Positions 54,131-63,115 of a stretch of 64,000 nt of DNA are shown one piece after another (the stretch's first letter is position 1; each line of letters begins with the position of its first letter). A program made the position numbers and the translations under genes. The notes below the pieces were generated by a model. That model did no database searches and had not been told where the DNA came from. It saw nothing but the letters and a program-made list of their open reading frames with translations. The DNA comes from Goleter apudmare HA4340-LM2 (GTDB taxonomy: Bacteria > Cyanobacteriota > Cyanobacteriia > Cyanobacteriales > Nostocaceae), in the NCBI GenBank assembly GCA_019359495.1, contig JAHHHF010000080.1, positions 62,001 through 126,000 of the forward strand, read 5' to 3'.

Positions 54131-54700
54131 CTACGGCAAATCAGGTGGTGGAGCCACAGTTGCACCATTGGGAATATCTAACTCCATATTTGGTCCCCTG
54201 TCTAGGACTTCAATATCCCACTGACCACGGCTGGCGGTTTCAAATACGATATAACGTCCATCTGGACTGATCCCAGGATTTCTCACCCAGCCGCGATAGA
54301 TGGGAGTGAGGATTTGCGACTGTTGGATGGCGCGATCGTAGAGTGCGACCACTGGTCTACCTTGGTCGCTGGTAATGTAAGTAATGTAACGCCCTGTGTA
54401 ACTGAGACTAGGACTTTCGGCGATTGTATTTGGTCTGTTTAAACCCGGCGTAGAAACAAAGCTTTGAGTTTCCAAATCATACACCAGCAACTGCTGATTA
54501 CCATTGCGATTAGAAATAAACGCTAAAAAACGCCCATTACCACTCAAACTTGGTTGCTCCTCAGTGTAGCGACTGTTGAGGGTGGTAGGGCCAATGGGGA
54601 TATTACCAGGGCTGCAAGCAACAAGCACACTTGCCAAGCTAAAAAGCAGGCTCCAAGGAATTGGTCGTTGGAGCCAAAATATGGGCGTAAATTTTTTCAC
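54131..54700 (-). CDS. TolB-like beta-propeller lipoprotein (paralogue 2)
   Basis: A 189-residue predicted lipoprotein with signal WSLLFSLASVLVAC (lipobox LVAC). Three PD40-type repeats follow (GNGRFLAFISNRNGNQQLLVYD, TGRYITYITSDQGRPVVALYD, DGRYIVFETASRGQWDIEVLD). The last repeat unit of both paralogues ends in GQWD plus a V, so they clearly derive from a duplication. The C-terminus is Pro-rich. The two genes may be co-transcribed from upstream of ycf66. Confidence 0.85.
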   Translation of the reverse strand: MKKFTPIFWLQRPIPWSLLFSLASVLVACSPGNIPIGPTTLNSRYTEEQPSLSGNGRFLAFISNRNGNQQLLVYDLETQSFVSTPGLNRPNTIAESPSLSYTGRYITYITSDQGRPVVALYDRAIQQSQILTPIYRGWVRNPGISPDGRYIVFETASRGQWDIEVLDRGPNMELDIPNGATVAPPPDLP

Positions 54701-54747
54701 CTCAAATGTTTTCCGTTGCCTCTAAACCGATCTCCACCTTGGTTATT

Positions 54748-55653
54748 TTAATAAACATCAAACTTGGTTGAATTATCGTCATCCTCGTCTGGTCTTTCCA
54801 GTGGCTTGTATTCTACATAATCGGTGGGTATGGCATCATCATCTTGACGCTCTTCTGGACGAGGAACTGAGTCAGCCGGTGGACGACGCCTTCTTTGTCT
54901 GGGGGAGACATCTTCATCACGAGTTTCTGGACGCTGGGGTGGATTATTCCCACGCCGAGGAGATTTTCTGACTTCTCCAGCAGAACTGTCCCAATCACCA
55001 ACTTCTCTGGGAGGAGAACCCCAATCTTCTTGTTCAATTCTGTCAGAGGGGCGACTTGCGGGACGTCTCACATTACGTCGGCGTCCTTTATCAGTTGGTT
55101 CTTGCTTATCTCCAGTACTGCGGCGTTCAGGACGGCGGGGAGGTTGATCTTCATAATAGTCATCACGAGGCGATCGCTCATCTCTACTACCCCGAATCCG
55201 AGGACGTACAGGACGCTCCTCTTCTTCTTCATAAGGCAATGGCTCTAACTCTGCATCCACCTCAGCCTGATACCGCCGATTATAGGAATATTTATTGCTC
55301 ACCGGACGGTCTTCGTCCACAATAGGAGTGTTACGTTTAGCTTGCTGGGTAGCTATACTCCGCAGTCGAATACTTTCTACTGCAAAAAACACAGTCGTAC
55401 CCACCAAAAGCAACTGACCAAATTGCAAAATCGGGTCTAACCGCCAACCTTGGAAGATCAAAATAAAGCCGCAAAGTAAGCCCACTGCCGCAAAAAAGAT
55501 ATCTTGATCTCGTGACAGTTCTGGACGCACAGTTCGGAGAAAGTATAGTGCTGCCCCAGCCACAGCCAGGAAAATTCCTAGAATACTGGCTGAGTTTGTC
55601 CCGAAATTTACCTGAGCCAGAATACTGGCTGAGTTCAGCCCAAAATTTAGCAT
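54748..55653 (-). CDS. ycf66: Ycf66 family protein
   Basis: A 301-residue Ycf66-type protein, found in cyanobacteria and some plastids. Three hydrophobic helices lie in the first 100 residues (ASILGIFLAVAGAALYFL, DIFFAAVGLLCGFILIF, LLLVGTTVFFAVESI). A long, highly charged, disordered tail follows that is rich in Arg, Glu, Pro and Asp. A small tandem duplication at the very N-terminus repeats N-S-A-S-I-L twice within 20 residues, mirrored by an AATACTGGCTGAGTT repeat in the DNA. The role is unknown; association with thylakoid function is inferred from its spread. Confidence 0.9.
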   Translation of the reverse strand: MLNFGLNSASILAQVNFGTNSASILGIFLAVAGAALYFLRTVRPELSRDQDIFFAAVGLLCGFILIFQGWRLDPILQFGQLLLVGTTVFFAVESIRLRSIATQQAKRNTPIVDEDRPVSNKYSYNRRYQAEVDAELEPLPYEEEEERPVRPRIRGSRDERSPRDDYYEDQPPRRPERRSTGDKQEPTDKGRRRNVRRPASRPSDRIEQEDWGSPPREVGDWDSSAGEVRKSPRRGNNPPQRPETRDEDVSPRQRRRRPPADSVPRPEERQDDDAIPTDYVEYKPLERPDEDDDNSTKFDVY

Positions 55654-55905
55654 TGCTCTTTTCCCAATATCAAATCTATGTTAGCGAGTCACAATTAAAA
55701 TCACTACTCTAAACAGTCACAATATATTGATACTCCAAAGCATCTGGCAAAGAGATCTGCTAAAGCTGTTCACCGAAAGCTAAAAATGTTTATGTCTGTC
55801 AGCTAAGTATACCTTGTCCTCCATGAAGGAATTGCGGCTTTTGGTGCAATTAGGCATGTAGCTGACAGACAATCGATTATAAGAGTCGAAGTGACCCCAA
55901 AACTA

Positions 55906-56025
55906 TTATGAACGCTGGATTTTATCTTTCTGGCTAATGAAAATCAGTGCAACTGTCGCGGGAATAACGACAATTACACCACCCCAAAACAGACTCCAAA
56001 GGAAATTTGCTAAAGCAGGTGTCAT
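55906..56025 (-). CDS. psbX: Photosystem II protein PsbX
   Basis: A 39-residue single-helix protein. The sequence starts [20 protein letters not shown], continues [19 protein letters not shown] and stops at TAA. This is the PsbX pattern: a short lumenal N-terminus, one helix, and the conserved SQKDKIQRS stromal end. PsbX is a small subunit near the photosystem II quinone-exchange site. It lies upstream of ycf66 on the same strand, separated by 250 bp. A purine-rich AAGGTTGAG sequence precedes the ATG. Confidence 0.95.
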   Translation of the reverse strand: MTPALANFLWSLFWGGVIVVIPATVALIFISQKDKIQRS

Positions 56026-56281
56026 AGTTCTCAACCTTTTTTTACACACTTCATCATAATTCTAATGGTGTATCACTTCCTTGAGAAGCCTTTAAAAAGG
56101 AGTTCAGCAATTAAAACTGCCCATACAAATCCTTGATTTCATGCTTGTGCGTGTTGGCTTTTCGATTTCCCAGAGGAAGTGGCAGCATTTAGCTAAAATT
56201 ATAGACAATGCTTTACAAACCTTAAATTTATTTGGCTTGCACCCAAGTTTTTTCTGTGTTCACAGATAGTAGCTCAAACCG

Positions 56282-56575
56282 ATGACTGGTGTTAACGTGA
56301 CTGCTTGGATTCTCGGCCCTTTATTGGGGTTGATGATATTTTTGTTTATTTTCCGCATCATTCTCACTTGGTATCCTCAAGTGGATTTGAATCGGTTCCC
56401 CATGAATTTAATAGCTTGGCCCACTGAACCCTTTTTAGTGCTGTTGCGAAAGCTGATCCCACCCATAGGCGGAGTAGATATCACTCCCATCATTTGGGTG
56501 GGAATTTTCAGCTTGTTACGGGAGATTCTCCTAGGACAGCAAGGTTTACTGACCATGTTGTCTCGTGTAAGTTAG
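56282..56575 (+). CDS. YggT family protein (Ycf19-like)
   Basis: A 97-residue membrane protein with two hydrophobic segments, LLGLMIFLFIFRIILTWYP and IIWVGIFSLLREILLG. The conserved linker FPMNLIAWPTEPFLVLLRKLIPPIGGVDITP is the hallmark of the YggT/Ycf19 family. Members are implicated in thylakoid and cell-division processes; the exact role is unclear. The ATG at 56282 is divergent from psbX. The gene ends 56 bp from the convergent accC. Confidence 0.92.
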   Translation: MTGVNVTAWILGPLLGLMIFLFIFRIILTWYPQVDLNRFPMNLIAWPTEPFLVLLRKLIPPIGGVDITPIIWVGIFSLLREILLGQQGLLTMLSRVS

Positions 56576-56630
56576 GGCATGGGGCATTGGTAATGGAAAA
56601 AACTATTGCCCTATGCCCATTGCCTATTCC

Positions 56631-57974
56631 CTAGCTTTTGATATCCTGTATAAAACTGGTATAAACATTACCCTGTAGAAACTGTGGGGTTTCCATAATT
56701 CTTTGATGAAATCCAATAGTGGTAGGTAATCCAGTGATGGCACACTCTCGTAATGCTCGTTTCATCCGGTTAATGGCTGTAGAGCGGTCTGGCCCCCAAA
56801 CAATTAACTTACCGATGAGAGAGTCATAGTAGGGAGGAATTTGGTAATCGGTATAAACATGAGAATCAATCCTTACGCCAGGGCCACCAGGAGGAAGATA
56901 GCCACTAATTTTGCCAGGAGAAGGGCGAAAATCGTGGTCGGGATCTTCGGCGTTGATACGACACTCAATCGCATGACCCCGCAAAACTACTTGCTCTTGG
57001 GTAAGTTTCAATCTTTCCCCTTGAGCAATCCGGATTTGTTCAGCAACCAAGTCTATCCCCGTGATCATCTCTGTTACGGGATGTTCGACTTGAATCCGGG
57101 TGTTCATTTCCATAAAGTAGAACTTACCGAATCTATCTAGCAGAAATTCGATTGTCCCTGCCCCAGTGTAGTTAATAAATTGGGCAGCTTTTACCGCAGC
57201 TTGTCCCATTTTATCCCGCAGGTCTGCATCCAAAGCTGGGCTAGGAGCTTCTTCCAAGAGTTTTTGATTACGACGCTGGATTGAGCAATCCCGTTCACCT
57301 AAATGGATCACATTGCCGTAATTATCGGCCAGAATTTGAAATTCAATGTGGCGGGGACGCTCAATAAATTTTTCTATATAAACGCCGGAATTGCCAAAGG
57401 CTGCGCCTGCTTCCCCTTGAGCAGCTAGAAAGAGTTTGACGAATTCGTCTTCAGAACGCACTAAACGCATCCCCCTACCACCACCACCTGCTGTGGCTTT
57501 AATCATCACTGGATAACCAATATCCTTAGCCAGTGACAGGCCTTCCTCCTCGGATTCTACCAATCCTTCACTGCCTGGTACAGTTGGCACACCAGCCCTC
57601 TGCATGGTTTCTTTGGCAGTGGATTTATCCCCCATCAAGCGGATAGCTTCGGCAGTGGGGCCAATAAAGGCAATGTGATGGTCGGCACAGATTTCTACAA
57701 ACCGGGCATTCTCTGCTAAAAAGCCATAACCAGGATGAATGGCACTGGCATTACGTGTCAAGGCAGCAGCAATTATATTGGGAATGTTCAAGTAACTTTT
57801 ACTGCTTGCAGGTTCCCCAATGCAAACTGCTTCATCAGCAAGTTGGACGTGTAGAGCATTTCGGTCAACAGTGGAGTGAACAGCAACCGTCGCAATTCCC
57901 ATTTCCTCACAGGCTCGGAGAATGCGAAGGGCAATTTCTCCCCGATTGGCAATTAATATTTTATCAAACTTCAT
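56631..57974 (-). CDS. accC: Biotin carboxylase subunit of acetyl-CoA carboxylase
   Basis: A 447-residue biotin carboxylase, which carboxylates biotin on AccB using ATP and bicarbonate. The order is the N-terminal [20 protein letters not shown], the ATP-grasp glycine loop [12 protein letters not shown], the metal and catalytic region [15 protein letters not shown], and a C-terminal [13 protein letters not shown]-like segment ([14 protein letters not shown]). The length is normal for the family. It has no accB beside it, as is usual in cyanobacteria. Confidence 0.96.
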   Translation of the reverse strand: MKFDKILIANRGEIALRILRACEEMGIATVAVHSTVDRNALHVQLADEAVCIGEPASSKSYLNIPNIIAAALTRNASAIHPGYGFLAENARFVEICADHHIAFIGPTAEAIRLMGDKSTAKETMQRAGVPTVPGSEGLVESEEEGLSLAKDIGYPVMIKATAGGGGRGMRLVRSEDEFVKLFLAAQGEAGAAFGNSGVYIEKFIERPRHIEFQILADNYGNVIHLGERDCSIQRRNQKLLEEAPSPALDADLRDKMGQAAVKAAQFINYTGAGTIEFLLDRFGKFYFMEMNTRIQVEHPVTEMITGIDLVAEQIRIAQGERLKLTQEQVVLRGHAIECRINAEDPDHDFRPSPGKISGYLPPGGPGVRIDSHVYTDYQIPPYYDSLIGKLIVWGPDRSTAINRMKRALRECAITGLPTTIGFHQRIMETPQFLQGNVYTSFIQDIKS

Positions 57975-58282
57975 TTTTTAGCTTCGATATCAGTACCAGT
58001 AGATTGACATTCTCTCCCATTCAACTTGCAACAATAGCTTTCGCCTTATTTCAAATTATGACAGGAGATTCCCAAGCCTCATCCTGAGTAGAGTCAACAA
58101 GTAGCAGGATCAGGAGCAGATAGGCGGATCATTTTCCCTGGCTCCCTGCTGCTTTTTACGGCTCCATGCGGCTAGCGATCGCTCTACCCTTTTTAATATC
58201 ACTTGTGGAGTCACCACATTTCTGTCAGTCTGGTATCTACCACGAGAAAATTTATGCTATATTTTCTATTTAGACAACCCAT
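57975..58282. other. Intergenic region before the tRNA gene
   Basis: A 308-bp spacer between the accC start and tRNA-Leu. It should carry both promoters. One HIP1 site (GCGATCGC near 58,176) is present. I see nothing else. Confidence 0.35.
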
Positions 58283-58363
58283 GCGGATGTGGCGGAATTG
58301 GTATACGCGCACGTTTGAGGGGCGTGTGGCTTTGCCTTGCGAGTTCGAGTCTCGCCATCCGCA
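58283..58363 (+). tRNA. tRNA-Leu (anticodon GAG)
   Basis: An 81-nt class II tRNA. The acceptor stem pairs GCGGATG (58283-58289) with CATCCGC (58356-58362), discriminator A. The D arm contains AATTGGTA. The anticodon stem is CACGT/GCGTG with loop TTGAGGG, giving anticodon GAG for CUC/CUU. A long variable arm fits leucine. The T arm is GCGAG-TTCGAGT-CTCGC. CCA is not encoded. Confidence 0.95.
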
Positions 58364-58498
58364 TTTTTAAATATCAAGTCAAAAGTCAATGGTGAATGGT
58401 CAAAAAGCCAGCACACCGTTGGCTTTTATTTTATGGGGTCAAGATTCAGATCTTGCGGGGAATTCAAAATTACAATGCCCCATGACGCCAGTTTGCTT

Positions 58499-58529
58499 AA
58501 GTCGGGAAACCCGCCCACGCAACTGGCTC
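58499..58529 (+). repeat. 31-bp dispersed repeat
   Basis: Exactly the same 31 bases as 26,649-26,679 (beginning AAGTCGGGAAACCCGC and ending ACTGGCTC). It lies in the short gap between tRNA-Leu and the chorismate lyase-like gene. Confidence 0.75.
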
Positions 58530-58594
58530 CCCAATGCCCCATGTTGCTATTTTTTTATGCTTTCATAGAAATAGATGAACTTTTGTAACGAACA

Positions 58595-59218
58595 TTGACT
58601 GCAACTTTTACGTCCAGCAACAACTCTACTTTGCCAGTAGCTTGGCATCGCCTCACGCCAATTTGGCAAGGTGAGGAGAAAGTCATTCAAAAAGGTTTAC
58701 CACACACTCAGCTAGCACCAGCTTGGCAATTGCTGCTTTTAGGCGATGGTTCCCCAACCAGACACTTAGAATTGCTCACGGGTGAACCCACAGAAGTGGA
58801 TGTCATTGATATGTCTTTGATTGGTGTAGATTTAGATGCTGCTCCCGACTTAATTCAGGCTGTACCAGGGCCACGACTGCGACGTCAGGTGTGGTTGCGG
58901 ACTGCATCTGGTCAAAGATTAGCCTATGCGACCTCATGGTGGGAGGCTAGCCATGTGGATGAGTATTTACAAAACCGCTCATTGCCGATTTGGGCAAGTT
59001 TAGCGCGTCTCCGCACAGAATTATATCGTGATGTGCAAGGAATTTACTATGGTTACTCAGCTGCACTAGAGTCAGGTTTTGCAGAAACCGGGCCTTTTTG
59101 GGGTCGCCATTATTTGTTTTGGCATCATGGACAACCTTTGACGTTGATTTATGAGGTTTTTTCGCCTTATTTAACTAAATATTTGGGTTCCATGCAGCTA
59201 AATTCCATGAATCAGTAA
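58595..59218 (+). CDS. Chorismate lyase-like protein (DUF98 family)
   Basis: A 207-residue protein of the DUF98/chorismate pyruvate-lyase group. It shows the family blocks LIGVDLDAAPDLIQAVPGPRLRRQVWLRTASGQRLAYATSWW and LARLRTELYRDVQGIYYG. In cyanobacteria this family is proposed to make 4-hydroxybenzoate from chorismate for plastoquinone synthesis. The start is a TTG (58595). No ATG or GTG fits, since the next Met is far inside the conserved region. Confidence 0.85.
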   Translation: MTATFTSSNNSTLPVAWHRLTPIWQGEEKVIQKGLPHTQLAPAWQLLLLGDGSPTRHLELLTGEPTEVDVIDMSLIGVDLDAAPDLIQAVPGPRLRRQVWLRTASGQRLAYATSWWEASHVDEYLQNRSLPIWASLARLRTELYRDVQGIYYGYSAALESGFAETGPFWGRHYLFWHHGQPLTLIYEVFSPYLTKYLGSMQLNSMNQ

Positions 59219-59584
59219 AAAGCTCAAAGAGGTGGGACATTTGGGTTCTGGCTAAATTTAAATGGTAAATAATTAGCAAAAATTAATAATAAGTTCATAT
59301 AACTTGAATTTAGCAGGGATTTTCAGGATTTTTTGGCGTTAATTCCCAATTATTTGAGTTGGCGATCGCTCACGAAAAAGGGTGCTCCAGCAGGAGCATC
59401 AAGCATGATCGCAACTGTTGTTGATTAAATTGAAAGACTAGGAAAGGTTGATGAACGAAGTATCATTAACATCTAAGATAGAAAAGTTGATGTAATTAGT
59501 TACCCTAACGAATGGGTAAAGCTATTGATTTATTTAACTAAATCAAGTAAGTAATCAGTTTGCAAGTATGAGGTATAGGTTTCA
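59219..59584. other. Intergenic region without recognised feature
   Basis: A 366-bp AT-rich spacer containing a HIP1 site near 59,364 and the short hairpin GTGCTCCAGCAGGAGCA (about 59,381-59,397). It probably includes the DUF3352 gene promoter. Confidence 0.4.
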
Positions 59585-61354
59585 ATGACACTGCCTGTTG
59601 TGTCTGTTCCCAAGCAGAAAAATAAGAAACCATCTTTGGTGCTGACACTCTCGGCTGCTGGATTATTGATTGGTGTGGGGAGTGCGGCATACTGGCTATT
59701 AACCCAAGGACAACCATTTTCCAGAGATTTGCCAGTCGGTGCAAATATTATTCCTCAAGATGCCTTGTTTGCAGTTTCCTTAAGTACAGATCCGAAGGAA
59801 TGGCAGAAGTTAAGGGAGTTTGGTACAAAAGAAACCCAAGCAGAACTGGATAAAAGTTTAATACAGCTACGCGATCGCCTGCTCACCAATAATGGTTACA
59901 ACTTCCAGAAAGATATTCAACCTTGGGTGGGTGACAAAGTCACGATCGCAATTTTGACACCCCAAAAAAGTCCAGCTAAACCAGTGGCTACGTCTGTCGA
60001 TCCTGATAGTAATCAGCAGTCAATAGTCATGGTTTTGCCGGTGAAAAATTCCGAAAAAGCCAAAAGCATTTTGGCACAGCCCAAAACTCGCAAACAAGGT
60101 CAATGGATTGACCGCACCTACCAAGGATTCCCCATTAAACAGACTGATGGAGCAACTGGGGAAAACCTCTCAGCGACATTATTAGATGGTCGCTTTTTAG
60201 TAATCACTGATCATCCCAAGGCTACAGAGAGAGCAATTGACGCTTACAAAAATCAAGCATCCCTAGCTACAACAGGAGGCTTTGCCGAGAATTTCCCTAA
60301 AATTGCTAATTACCAAACCTTTGCCCAGTTTTATGTGAATGTACCCAAAGCGGCAAAAATAGCTGCGGCTGCTCCCAACCGCCAATTACCTGCACAGGTA
60401 TTAGCTCAACTGCAAAATAACCAGGGTTTAGCCGGAACAGTGACCTTGGAACCAGAAGGAATCAGGCTAAAAGGTATTTCTTGGCTGAATCCCAATAGCC
60501 AGCGCGTGCTCAAGGTGGAAAACAAAGCTGGGAATATGCAAAACCGCATACCAGCAGAAACCTTAATGATGTTATCTGGTGGTAACTTATATCGGTCATG
60601 GGAAAACTATGTTTTAACCTCCCAGGGAAATCCCCTGTCGCCAATCACACCAGAACAGCTAAGAAGTGGGATTAAATCCTTAACTGAACTCGATTTAGAG
60701 CGGGATTTGCTCAGTTGGATGAAAGGTGAGTTTTCTGTTTCGGTGATTCCCAATACCCCAACAGCAGACTCACCAGACGATTTTCGGGCTGGTTTTCTAT
60801 TTATGGTAAAGGCCAGCGATCGCCCATCAGCAGAAAAATCCCTAAAACAGTTGGATGAAGTGATGAAAAATCAATTTCAATTCCAAATTCAACAGGGGAA
60901 AGTTGCAGGTAAACCAGTTGTCAACTGGATTGGACCTTTTGGGACTCAAACAGCTACTCATGGTTGGTTAGATGGTGATGTCGCATTTTTAGTCGTGGGT
61001 GCTCCCATTACCGATAAAATAGTGCCCCAGCCCAATTACACATTAGCCAGTACACTCCCCTTCCAACAAACCGTACCTCCAGAACCCAATCCGACTAATG
61101 GTCAGTTTTTCTTAGATGTGGAACGGACGGCGAAAAATTTTCCTTTACCAACCTTATTTCCTAATCAGCAAACTTGGCTAACAGTAACACGCTCCATCGG
61201 GGTGACAACTGCGGTTAGCGATAGTCGCAGTAACCGCTATGACGTTTTTCTAGCTCTCAAAAAGGCTGAATCTTCGGCTAGTTCAAAAAATCGTTTTAGT
61301 AACGGTGTTACTCCTCTGTCTACAGCTACACCATCTGCAACTAAATCACCATGA
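59585..61354 (+). CDS. DUF3352 domain protein, membrane-anchored
   Basis: A 589-residue protein. After a short cytoplasmic N-terminus there is one hydrophobic anchor (about 17-40, LVLTLSAAGLLIGVGSAAYWLL). The rest is an extracytoplasmic DUF3352 domain (PVGANIIPQDALFAVSLSTDPKEWQKLREFGT and later GWLDGDVAFLVVG). The family is conserved in cyanobacteria without known function. A short Ser/Thr/Pro tail ends it. ccsB follows 113 bp downstream on the same strand. Confidence 0.85.
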   Translation: MTLPVVSVPKQKNKKPSLVLTLSAAGLLIGVGSAAYWLLTQGQPFSRDLPVGANIIPQDALFAVSLSTDPKEWQKLREFGTKETQAELDKSLIQLRDRLLTNNGYNFQKDIQPWVGDKVTIAILTPQKSPAKPVATSVDPDSNQQSIVMVLPVKNSEKAKSILAQPKTRKQGQWIDRTYQGFPIKQTDGATGENLSATLLDGRFLVITDHPKATERAIDAYKNQASLATTGGFAENFPKIANYQTFAQFYVNVPKAAKIAAAAPNRQLPAQVLAQLQNNQGLAGTVTLEPEGIRLKGISWLNPNSQRVLKVENKAGNMQNRIPAETLMMLSGGNLYRSWENYVLTSQGNPLSPITPEQLRSGIKSLTELDLERDLLSWMKGEFSVSVIPNTPTADSPDDFRAGFLFMVKASDRPSAEKSLKQLDEVMKNQFQFQIQQGKVAGKPVVNWIGPFGTQTATHGWLDGDVAFLVVGAPITDKIVPQPNYTLASTLPFQQTVPPEPNPTNGQFFLDVERTAKNFPLPTLFPNQQTWLTVTRSIGVTTAVSDSRSNRYDVFLALKKAESSASSKNRFSNGVTPLSTATPSATKSP

Positions 61355-61467
61355 CGCAAATGAGATGAGAAGAATAACGAATAACTAATTTCCTGTACCC
61401 TCTTAACCATATAGGATCAGAACAGTCAGAATCTATATTTTAAAGAATCAACTGGGGAGAAGACTTT

Positions 61468-62517
61468 ATGAATCTGGTTGTACTCCAGAATTGGCTAGAC
61501 AATGCCTCCTTTGCCGTCTTATTCCTGACAATGCTGGTGTATTGGGTAGGGGCGGCTTTTCCAAGTCTGCCCGTGATAGCCGCTTTGGGGACAGCTGGGA
61601 TGGCGATCGCTAATTTGTGCATAGCTACTATGTTAGGGGCAAGATGGTTAGAAGCAGGCTATTTTCCTTTGAGTAACCTGTATGAGTCCCTGTTTTTCTT
61701 AGTTTGGGGAATTACCGCCGTTCACTTAATTGCTGAGAATAGCAGCCGTAGCCGCTTGGTGGGAGTAGCTACCGCCCCCGTGGCGATGTGCATCACGGCT
61801 TTTGCCACCTTGACACTACCATCTCAAATGCAAGTAGCAGAACCCCTAGTACCTGCTTTAAAGTCGAATTGGCTGATGATGCATGTGAGTGTGATGATGT
61901 TGAGCTATGCTGCTTTGATGGTAGGTTCATTGTTAGCGATCGCATTTCTCGTGGTCACTCGCGGTCAAAATATCCAATTACAAGGCAGTTCTGTTGGGAA
62001 TGGCGGCTACCGCAGCAACGGTTATCAGTTACGCAAAGCAGGCGAATTACTTACTGAAACCGCAGCATCATCTGTGGAAAATAATGGCTTTGTACGTTTT
62101 GAAAGCAATAACAACGGTAACAGTAACACTGCTGTTTTAGACACAGCAGTACTCACAACCCCCATCGAAAACGCTGAACCCCTTTCACCCCAGCGCCTCA
62201 GCCTTGCTGAAACCTTAGACAACATTAGCTACCGCATTATTGGACTAGGATTTCCCCTATTAACAATTGGCATTATTGCTGGTGGGGTTTGGGCTAACGA
62301 AGCTTGGGGTTCTTATTGGAGTTGGGATGAAAAAGAAACCTGGGCTTTAATTACTTGGTTGGTCTTTGCTGCATATCTCCACGCTAGAATTACTCGTGGT
62401 TGGCAAGGGCGTCGTCCGGCAATTTTAGCCACTGCTGGCTTTGTTGTTGTTTGGATTTGCTACCTGGGTGTGAACTTTTTAGGTAAAGGTTTGCATTCTT
62501 ACGGTTGGTTTTTTTAA
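61468..62517 (+). CDS. ccsB: Cytochrome c biogenesis protein CcsB (heme-handling, system II)
   Basis: A 349-residue polytopic protein of system II cytochrome c maturation (CcsA in plastid naming). It delivers heme to apocytochromes at the thylakoid lumen. The WWD motif W280[12 protein letters not shown] is intact. A variable, Asn/Ser-rich linker (about 170-230) interrupts the helices. The final helix leads to the C-terminal GLHSYGWFF. The 3' 350 bp, coding for residues from about 235 on, are duplicated exactly behind the gene (62,518-62,869), leaving this copy complete. Confidence 0.94.
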   Translation: MNLVVLQNWLDNASFAVLFLTMLVYWVGAAFPSLPVIAALGTAGMAIANLCIATMLGARWLEAGYFPLSNLYESLFFLVWGITAVHLIAENSSRSRLVGVATAPVAMCITAFATLTLPSQMQVAEPLVPALKSNWLMMHVSVMMLSYAALMVGSLLAIAFLVVTRGQNIQLQGSSVGNGGYRSNGYQLRKAGELLTETAASSVENNGFVRFESNNNGNSNTAVLDTAVLTTPIENAEPLSPQRLSLAETLDNISYRIIGLGFPLLTIGIIAGGVWANEAWGSYWSWDEKETWALITWLVFAAYLHARITRGWQGRRPAILATAGFVVVWICYLGVNFLGKGLHSYGWFF

Positions 62518-62869
62518 AAAACGCTGAACCCCTTTCACCCCAGCGCCTCAGCCTTGCTGAAACCTTAGACAACATTAGCTACCGCATTATTGGACTAGGA
62601 TTTCCCCTATTAACAATTGGCATTATTGCTGGTGGGGTTTGGGCTAACGAAGCTTGGGGTTCTTATTGGAGTTGGGATGAAAAAGAAACCTGGGCTTTAA
62701 TTACTTGGTTGGTCTTTGCTGCATATCTCCACGCTAGAATTACTCGTGGTTGGCAAGGGCGTCGTCCGGCAATTTTAGCCACTGCTGGCTTTGTTGTTGT
62801 TTGGATTTGCTACCTGGGTGTGAACTTTTTAGGTAAAGGTTTGCATTCTTACGGTTGGTTTTTTTAAAA
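62168..62869 (+). repeat. Exact 350-bp tandem duplication of the ccsB 3' end
   Basis: Unit 1 (62,168-62,519) and unit 2 (62,518-62,869) appear identical by eye over 352 bases. They differ at the first base outside on each side. The junction shares only a few A residues, so the duplication probably arose by slippage or illegitimate recombination at an A-run. It could also be an assembly artefact. Confidence 0.93.
62518..62869 (+). pseudogene. Duplicated 3' fragment of ccsB
   Basis: The second unit of the tandem duplication. It encodes the C-terminal part of CcsB, including the WWD motif, in one open frame. The only available start is a TTG inside the end of intact ccsB (62,505), without a ribosome-binding site. 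With about 115 residues and two or three helices it is unlikely to be a working protein. Confidence 0.85.
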
Positions 62870-62873
62870 GTGT

Positions 62874-62904
62874 AATCCCCCTCTCCACAAATGAAGAGGG
62901 GATT
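62874..62904 (+). terminator. Terminator-like hairpin after the ccsB duplication
   Basis: AATCCCCCTCT (62874-62884) pairs with AGAGGGGATT (62895-62904) with one bulged C. It lies directly behind the second unit. Confidence 0.5.
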
Positions 62905-62930
62905 TGTAAACAACAAATCGAAATTCCAGC

Positions 62931-63101
62931 ATGTCTGCCAGAGATGCTTTCCACAAAATTGGCAAAATTTGGATTCAACAGGATGGTACAGAAGTTGGCA
63001 TTGCCAATAAATTGGTTGAACTCGGTGTTCCTAAACAGGACATCGTTTTAGGATTTGACCCACCAAAATTTCGACATTACACTGACTTTGCAGTAGGATA
63101 A
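62931..63101 (+). CDS. xisI: Truncated XisI-family protein
   Basis: A 56-residue product. From residue 11 it matches the C-terminal half of XisI proteins: GKIWIQQDGTEVGIANKLVE, then LGVPKQDIVLGF and the final FAVG. Full XisI proteins are about 110 residues, and the missing N-terminal half is replaced here by MSARDAFHKI. No XisH gene is visible. XisH and XisI were first described as helpers of the fdxN-element excisase XisF in Anabaena, and homologues are widespread in such genomes. This is most likely a fragment; a functional short protein is possible. Confidence 0.72.
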   Translation: MSARDAFHKIGKIWIQQDGTEVGIANKLVELGVPKQDIVLGFDPPKFRHYTDFAVG

Positions 63102-63115
63102 ACTCAAAATTCAAC

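Noticed and set aside
54768-55325. Several open frames of 67-117 codons opposite ycf66
   Set aside because: They arise from the charged, repetitive tail of ycf66 read on other frames. None has a plausible start or family pattern.
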